Assembly (NCBI GenBank): GCA_963704535.1
Contig: OY969916.1
Coordinates: 9,176,001-9,240,000, forward strand
Length of the DNA stretch: 64,000 nucleotides
Direction: 5' to 3'
Origin: G963704535 sp963704535
GTDB lineage: Bacteria > Chloroflexota > Chloroflexia > Chloroflexales > Roseiflexaceae
Positions within the stretch are counted from its first letter, which is position 1. Each line of letters starts with the position of its first letter. Both the position numbers and the translations under genes were made by a program. Under the pieces are notes generated by a model. The model was not told the origin of the DNA, searched no databases, and was given only the letters and a program-made list of their open reading frames with translations. Of the stretch, positions 58,133 through 64,000 are shown in pieces.

Positions 58133-60632
58133 ATGTTGCCAGAGCGTAGTATCGTTGCGGGTATCACCGAGCAGATCGATCTCTTGCGCCTCGACGCGAG
58201 TCGCAGGCTCGATCCTCGGCAGCAGGCCGCGCTAGGCCAGTTTATGACCCCCGCGCCGATTGCGCGGCTCATGGCTTCGATGCTAGTGTGCGATACAGCA
58301 GAGGTCGCGCTGCTTGATCCGGGCGCTGGAATCGGCTCGCTGCTTAGTGCTGCTGTTGAGATGCTCTGTATCCGGCCACATCCGCCTCGCATTATTCGTG
58401 TCACGGCCTACGAGATCGATCCAGTGCTGGCGAATTATCTGCAAGATACGCTCCGGCTTTGTGCGGTCATGTGCAAGCAGGCCGGCATCGAATTTGCGAG
58501 TGAGATTATCGCGGCTGATTTTATTGCTCATGCTGTCGATCAGTTAGCAAATCCTCTGTTTGCCCCTGAGCGGCCTGCCTACACCTGCGCGATTCTTAAT
58601 CCACCGTATCGTGAAAATTCACACTGAATCGCTTGAACGCCGGAACCTGCGCCGGCTTGGCATTGAGACATCGAATCTTTACACAGGGTTTCTGGCTTTG
58701 GTAATCCATCTGCTTGCGGCCGAAGGCGAACTTGTCGCGATCACACCGCGAAGTTTCTGCAACGGCCCTTACTTCCGGCCTTTCCGCGAGCTGCTGCTGA
58801 ATAACCTGGCCCTACGTCAGTTTCATCTCTTTGAGTCGCGTGAGGAAGCCTTTCGAGACGATACCGTGCTCCAGGAGAATATCATCTTCTCAGGGATCAA
58901 GTCGGCCACGCGCCCCGACACGATCACGATCACTTCGGGAATCGGGCCGGACGACGACATGCCGGCCACCTATGATGTGTCTTACAATCAGGTTGTGCAT
59001 CCGAACGACCCGCAGCTCTTTTTACATCTCGTGCCGGACGAGTTTGGCATGCAAGTCGCCACACGTGCCGCTGCCTTCTCCGCGACGCTCGCCGCTCTCG
59101 GGCTGACCGTCTCGACCGGTCGCGTGGTCGATTTTCGCGCTGCTGCGTTTCTTCGCGCACAGCCGGGAGCTGATACGGTTCCTCTCATCTATCCCACTCA
59201 TTTGAACGGCGGCACGATCAACTGGCCAAAGCCGACGAGCAAAAAGCCGAACGCGATCGTCCGGTGTGCCGAAACGCGCCATTTGCTGGTACCAAACGAA
59301 TGCTATGTGCTCGTCAAACGCTTCTCGACGAAGGAGGAACGGCGGCGCGTCGTCGCCACCGTCTACGACCCGCGATCCGTACTGACAAAGGAGGTAGGGT
59401 TCGAGAATCATCTGAACTACTTCCACCAGAATGGCCATGGACTCGACGGCGAGCTGGCGCGAGGGGTGGCCGGGTTCTTGAATTCGACACAGGTCGACAT
59501 ATTCTTTCGACAGTTTAACGGCCATACCCAAGTCAATGCGACCGACCTACGCAATCTGCGCTACCCGACCCTCACGCAGCTCCGGGCACTTGGTCGGCGC
59601 GTTGGAGCAGATTACCTCACGCAGCAGGAGCTTGACAACCTGATCGCGCAGGAGTTTACGCACATGGATGATCCCACCCTCTCCGACCCCATCCGCATGC
59701 GGCAGCGGGTCGATGAAGCGCTGGCGGTGCTGCGCGATCTGGGATTTCCGCGCCCGCAGCAGAATGAGCGCTCCGCGCTAACCCTGCTGGCCCTGCTCGA
59801 TCTCCCTCCCGATCGCTCCTGGTTCGCCGCCGCTGACCCGCTGTGTGGCATCACACCAATGATGGAATTCTTCGCACAACATTATGGGAAACAATATAAG
59901 CCGAACACGCGAGAGACTGTTCGGCGGCAGACCGTTCACCAGTTTCTCGAAGCCGGCATCATCGTCGCCAATCCAGACGACCCATCCCGGCCTGTCAACA
60001 GCCCCAAAGCGGTCTACCAGATCGAGCAAGCAGCACTCGACCTGCTCAGGACATACGGAACTGAGCAGTGGAAGCAACATCTCAGCGCCTATCTCGCATC
60101 GGCGGAAACCTTAAAACGACGCTATGCTCAGGAACGCGAGATGCGGCGCATACCAGTCAGAATCTCTGCCGGAAAAACATTGCGACTCTCGCCAGGCGGG
60201 CAAAATGTCCTGATCAAGCAGATTATCGATGAATTCGCGGCGCGATTTACTCCTGATGGCGAGGTATTGTACGTTGGCGATACGGATGAGAAGTTTGCCT
60301 TCTTTGCCGAAGGGCGTTTACGGGAATTGGGGGTTATGGTCGATACGCACGGAAAAATGCCCGATGTGATTATCTACCACACTGCGAAGAATTGGCTTGT
60401 ATTGATTGAGGCAGTAACCTCGCATGGGCCAATCGACCCAAAGCGTCACAACGAACTTGGGGAACTTTTTCGATTCGCAACGGTTGGTCTGGTGTATGTC
60501 ACTGCTTTCCTTACGCGGCAGGCGATGAAAGAATATCTGACCGCGATATCGTGGGAGACTGAGGTTTGGGTCGCTGACGCGCCCGATCATCTGATTCACT
60601 TTAACGGAGAGCGATTCTTGGGTCCATATTGA
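58133..60632 (+). pseudogene. fused DNA methyltransferase-BsuBI/PstI-type restriction endonuclease, one frameshift
   Basis: The N-terminal part from the ATG at 58133 reads RRLDPRQQAALGQFMTPAPIARLMASML, VALLDPGAGIGSLLSAAVEML (AdoMet motif I) and CAILNPPYRE (motif IV NPPY, adenine N6 type), then stops at 58627. The homologous reading continues one frame over as KIHTESLERRNLRRLGIETSNLYTGFLALVIHLL. The remainder completes the methyltransferase and target-recognition part, then a helical BsuBI/PstI N-terminal domain (FPRPQQNERSALTLLALLDL). The last 130 residues have a BsuBI/PstI cleavage domain with MPDVIIYHTAKNWLVLIEAVTSHGPIDPKRH (PD...E-type metal site). Read through, about 832 residues. By family it should recognise a short palindrome; the site is unknown. 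The shift lies at CGTGAAAATTC near 58608. Confidence 0.85.
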
Positions 60633-60648
60633 ATACTACGAGGTTCCC

Positions 60649-61569
60649 ATGCCTGAAGTCGTAACCCTCGGTGAGTGCATGGCCGTGCTCTACCCGCCCG
60701 ACCCGATCACCCTTGACGATGCGACGACGTTAAAGCTCGACATCGGCGGCGCCGAGGCCAATATGGCGATCGGGCTGAGCCGGCTCGGCCACGGTGCGCG
60801 CTTCATCAGCCGCGTCGGTGATGACCCGTTTGGGGCGCGGATGCGGGCGACGCTGGCCGCCGAGGGCGTCGACGTCGCGTACCTGGCGACCGACCCTGCG
60901 GCGCCGACCGGGGTGTTCTTCCGCGAGTGGCTGCCCGACGGCGCGCGGCGGGTCTACTACTACCGCGCCGGGTCGGCCGCCAGCCGCCTCGGCCCGGCCG
61001 ACCTGCGGCCGGAGGCCTTCGCAGGGGCGCGGATCGTCCACCTAACCGGCATCACCCCGGCGCTCAGCGCCAGTTGCGCCGCCGCCGTGGCGCGGGCGGT
61101 CGAGCTGGCCCGCGCGGAAGGCGCGCTAGTCTCGTTCGACCCGAACTTCCGGCCGCGCCTGTGGGACGCCGCCGCCGCCCGCGCCGCGCTGCTGCCGATC
61201 ATGCGCCAGGCCGACATTCTGCTGATGGGCCACGAGGACGCTCAGGCGGTGCTGGCGACCGAGGATGATGAGGCGGCGCTGGCGCGTGGGGCCGAGCTGG
61301 GCGCGCAGGTGGTGGTGCTCAAGCGGGCCGAGCGCGGCGCCCTGGCCCTGGCCGGCGGGCAGCGCATCCAGGTGCCGGCGGAGCCGGTGGAGCGGGTGGT
61401 CGATCCGGTCGGCGCCGGCGACGGGTTCGACGCCGGGTTCCTGGCCGGCTGGCTGCGCGGCGACGACCTGGCGGCGGCGCTGCGGCTGGGCGCGCGCCTG
61501 GGCGCCGCATCCGTCGCCGCCCTGGGCGACTACGCCGGCTACCCACGCGAGGCGCCTGGCGCCCACTGA
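60649..61569 (+). CDS. kdgK: 2-dehydro-3-deoxygluconate kinase, PfkB family
   Basis: 306 residues; ATG at 60649 with GAGG upstream, 16 bases after the restriction gene. PfkB features: VVTLGECMAVLYPP, KLDIGGAEANMAIGLSRLG (first signature), RVYYYRAGSAASRLGP (KDG-kinase-type substrate loop), VSFDPNFRPRLW and the ATP/anion-hole signature VDPVGAGDGFDAGFLAGWL with the catalytic Asp. It phosphorylates KDG to KDPG, the substrate of the aldolase at 57384. Short spacing to the restriction gene means it may now be transcribed from the promoter at 58076. Confidence 0.92.
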   Translation: MPEVVTLGECMAVLYPPDPITLDDATTLKLDIGGAEANMAIGLSRLGHGARFISRVGDDPFGARMRATLAAEGVDVAYLATDPAAPTGVFFREWLPDGARRVYYYRAGSAASRLGPADLRPEAFAGARIVHLTGITPALSASCAAAVARAVELARAEGALVSFDPNFRPRLWDAAAARAALLPIMRQADILLMGHEDAQAVLATEDDEAALARGAELGAQVVVLKRAERGALALAGGQRIQVPAEPVERVVDPVGAGDGFDAGFLAGWLRGDDLAAALRLGARLGAASVAALGDYAGYPREAPGAH

Positions 61570-61648
61570 GACTCAGGTCGATCCGCCGATCCGCAAAAGT
61601 CCGCGAAGGAAGACCGCAGGTGAGCGGAGGTTGTCTGCTTGCCGCTCG

Positions 61649-63455
61649 TCATGGCATTGTACAGGTGATTTCGGCGTAGTCGAGCATGAAGAACGGTGGG
61701 AGGCCGAATGCACCCGCCTCCAGATTACTGACACTGATCTCGTTCAGGCCCGGCTGGAGCAGAGCCGCGTCGAACGTCCAAGTGTAGGTGGCCCAGGTGC
61801 CGGTCTCAAGCGAGTGGTCGTCGTCCGGCAGCGGGTTGGGGCCGTTGAAGATCTCGACGCCGTTGACTGTAATGCTGATCGGCGTCCTGGGCGCGTTCTC
61901 CGAGTCCATCCCCTCGATGCTGAGCGAGGCGCTGCCGGCCGGCTGAGCTTGCACCTCAAACGTCGCGCTCATGGTGTTGTACTCGGTCGCTGCGCCGTAG
62001 ATCCAGGTGGCGCTGCGGCCGCCGTACTGGCCCGCTGCGGCTACGGTAGCCGCCCTGCCAGGCGCTATCCTCCAGTAGAATCGTGATCGCATCGTCGCTC
62101 GCGACCGGCGGCACTGGCGCGGGTGTAGGCTCGACGGGTGGCGCGGCTGTGGGCTCCGGGATGGTCGTCGGCTGCACCGGGGTGAGCGTTGGCGCGGGGA
62201 GGAGCGTCGGCTGAGTGGGGATGAGCGTCGGCTGTGCCGAGGCGGCCGTGGCTGGCGCGGTGGCTGTTGCGGTCTCGCTCGGCGCGACTACCGCGGCCGG
62301 GGCGCTCTCAGTGGGCCGGGTGGCCCGCGCCGCCAGGCCGGACAATCCGCCTAGGCCTAGCATCACCAGGAGCGCGGCGCTCAGCGCCACGACCAGCACC
62401 ACCGCCGCGACCCGGCCAGGCGCCCTCGGTTGGCGGGCGGATCGGCGGGGCGTGGTGGTTGCCGGCGAGCGGGACAATGTCGGACGGTCGTGGACCGGCG
62501 ACGCGCCGATCATCGGCGGCTCGCGCACCGGCGGCAGCTTCAACGTCGTGTAGCGCGAGGCCGGGGCGGCGGGTGGCTCCCCCGCGCCGACCATTAGCTC
62601 CTTCAAGATCTCCGATCTCTCGATCTCCAATATCGCCCGCTTCACTTCCTGGGCCATCTCGGCGGCGGTCTGGTAGCGGACGGCCGGATCTTTCTCCAGC
62701 GCGCGGAACAGCACCTGCTCGACGACTGCGGGCAGGTCGGGGTTGAGGTCGCGCGGCGGTGGCAGCGGCTCATGGACATGCTTCATCAGCACTGCCAGCG
62801 GGGTGGTAGCATCGAACGGGACGTGGCCGGTGACCAGCTCGTAGAGCACGACCCCGGCCGAGTAGATATCGGCCCGCGCATCGACCTCGGCGGCGGCGCT
62901 GTCGGCCCGCTCGGGCGCCATGTAGGCCGCAGTGCCGACGGTCTGGCCCGCCGGGGTCAAGTGCTGGCTGTCATCGATCAGCTTGGCGATGCCAAAGTCG
63001 GCCAGCATCGGCCAGGTCGGCCGGGGCAGCAAAACATTGGATGGCTTGATGTCGCGGTGGATGATCCCCTGCCGGTGGGCGTAGTCCAGTGCGTCGAGCA
63101 GGTGGCCCATCAGGCCGAGTGCCCGCACCGGCTCGATCGGCTGGTCGTCGATCAGGTCGTTGAGCGTGCTTCCGTCGTCGATATACTGAAGCACAAAGTA
63201 GTGCAGCCCCTCATCCTGGCCATAGTCGTAGATCGGCAGAATGTTGGGGTGCTGGAGCTGGGCGATTGCCTGCGCCTCGCGCCGGAAGCGCGACTCGAAC
63301 TGCGGGTCGAGATTGCGGAGCAGCACTTTGATCGCGACATAGCGGTTCAAGGAAGGCTGATGAGCCTTGTAAACGGTCGACGTGCTCCCACGGCCGACCA
63401 CCTTTATGAGCCGGTATTGCCCCAGATATTCGTTGGTCAAATCTTTCATCGTCAT
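61649..63455 (-). pseudogene. Ser/Thr protein kinase with extracellular beta domain, frameshift in the C-terminal part
   Basis: From the ATG at 63455 a Hanks-type kinase: LIKVVGRGSTSTVYKAHQPSLNRYVAIKVL (glycine loop and Lys), GIIHRDIKPSNVLL, LADFGIAKL, VGTAAYMAPERAD. A Pro/Arg-rich linker leads to one membrane helix (VAAVVLVVALSAALLVMLGLGG) and an Ala/Thr/Pro stretch. At about 62045 the frame breaks after WQGGYRS; the next frame continues YGGRSATWIYGAATEYNTMSATFEVQ, SLSIEGMDSEN, VNGVEIFNG and LDYAEITCTMP, a carbohydrate-binding-like beta domain, to 61649. So the kinase is cytoplasmic and a putative sensor is outside. It diverges from the FHA gene. Confidence 0.88.
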
Positions 63456-63654
63456 TGAGGATTGCTCGATAGCATTCCTTGATCATTTGGAACGTGGGTG
63501 AGCTTTTCTGTGAGGCTTCCCCACACCCCTTTTCCAACTTCCTCAGGATCGCTATAGCAATCTGCGTTCCGCGTAGGAACGACGGTTGGTGGCGTTCTTT
63601 TTGCTATACTCTCCTCGACTCGCGAATGGCCTGATCAGCATGACGAGGTAGCGT

Positions 63655-64000
63655 ATGGCGCGCGCAAGACCGGGTTTGTTGGCGTACTGGAGCCCCGATG
63701 GTATAGAGAAGCAGATTGAGCTCACTCAGAATGAGATCACACTCGGCCGCTCCGAAACCTGCACGATCATGCTCCCGTTCTCGACGGTCTCACGGCTGCA
63801 CGCCCGGATCGAGCTTCAGCACAATCGCTATGTGCTGTTCGACGCCGGGAGCGCCAATGGCACCTACCTCAACGGCGAGCGGATCGAGCACGGCCGCCAG
63901 TTGAGCACCGGCGACGAGGTCTGGCTGGGGACGAGCACGGTGGCGCTGACCTTCTCCGACCCCGATGAGACGATGCAGCTATCGCTCACCAGCGGGCCGC
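63655..64000 (+). CDS. FHA-domain protein (N-terminal part, runs off the right edge)
   Basis: 115 residues are visible from the ATG at 63655 (GAGG upstream; a TATACT box at 63605). An FHA domain fills them: IEKQIELTQNEITLGRSETCTIMLPFSTVSRLHARIELQHNRYVLFDAGSANGTYLNGERI, with the phosphothreonine-binding GRS, SRLHA and NGT motifs. It would bind a protein phosphorylated by a Ser/Thr kinase, probably the one encoded divergently at 63455. The remainder of the gene lies outside the window. Confidence 0.9.
   Translation, partial: MARARPGLLAYWSPDGIEKQIELTQNEITLGRSETCTIMLPFSTVSRLHARIELQHNRYVLFDAGSANGTYLNGERIEHGRQLSTGDEVWLGTSTVALTFSDPDETMQLSLTSGP

Overview
The window looks like chromosomal DNA of a GC-rich, free-living heterotroph, most probably a filamentous member of the Chloroflexota (class Chloroflexia). 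This is an inference from gene content: DUF2089/SHOCT-like stress proteins, Ser/Thr kinase-FHA pairs, a receiver/wHTH/NB-ARC/TPR regulator, Pro/Thr/Ala-rich lipoproteins, many carbohydrate-uptake genes and unusually many short dispersed repeats. No rRNA, tRNA, CRISPR or phage genes were recognised.

Layout. 1-6.3 kb: a sugar ABC operon on the minus strand (binding protein, two permeases, start of a GH38 alpha-mannosidase) with a divergent GntR/LacI-hybrid regulator. 6.3-9.3 kb: a DnaQ exonuclease-DinG helicase fusion with short repeats inserted in frame. 9.4-18.7 kb: an envelope-stress-like cluster with two DUF4097-like beta-helix paralogues, two MFS exporters, a DUF2089 Zn-ribbon/HTH protein, SHOCT-like proteins, a Pro/Thr lipoprotein and an ECF sigma factor. 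18.7-24.5 kb: a LacI-controlled sugar catabolic locus with two clear operators. 25-37 kb: secreted FG-GAP and hydrolase-like proteins, a glycosyltransferase, a small exported protein with four AGDPSQWG repeats, a GH63-like hydrolase, and an IclR-Rieske oxygenase-FAD oxidoreductase operon. 38-45 kb: a toxin-antitoxin remnant, an aldehyde dehydrogenase, an ISAzo13-like IS at the last codon of a four-carbon acid-sugar kinase gene, and comEC. 45-53.2 kb: a complete type I Wadjet anti-plasmid locus (jetABCD) whose jetC is split by an IS1634-type element with a 6-bp target duplication. 53.3-64 kb: a DUF433/DUF5615 pair, the large regulator, KDPG aldolase and KDG kinase genes separated by a fused methyltransferase-BsuBI/PstI-type restriction gene, and a Ser/Thr kinase divergent from an FHA protein.

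Two things run through the whole window. First, intergenic regions are filled with small repeats of several families: tandem 7-8-mers often arranged as inverted pairs, long covarying palindromes, a TTGAGGGGC-hairpin family with terminal inverted repeats, and the GGCCCTCCGTGGCC and GGGCGTATTGCATACGCCC words. Some sit in frame inside genes. Second, at least ten single-base frameshifts break otherwise well-conserved genes. That means either real decay or an indel-prone draft assembly, and it limits what can be said about which systems work.
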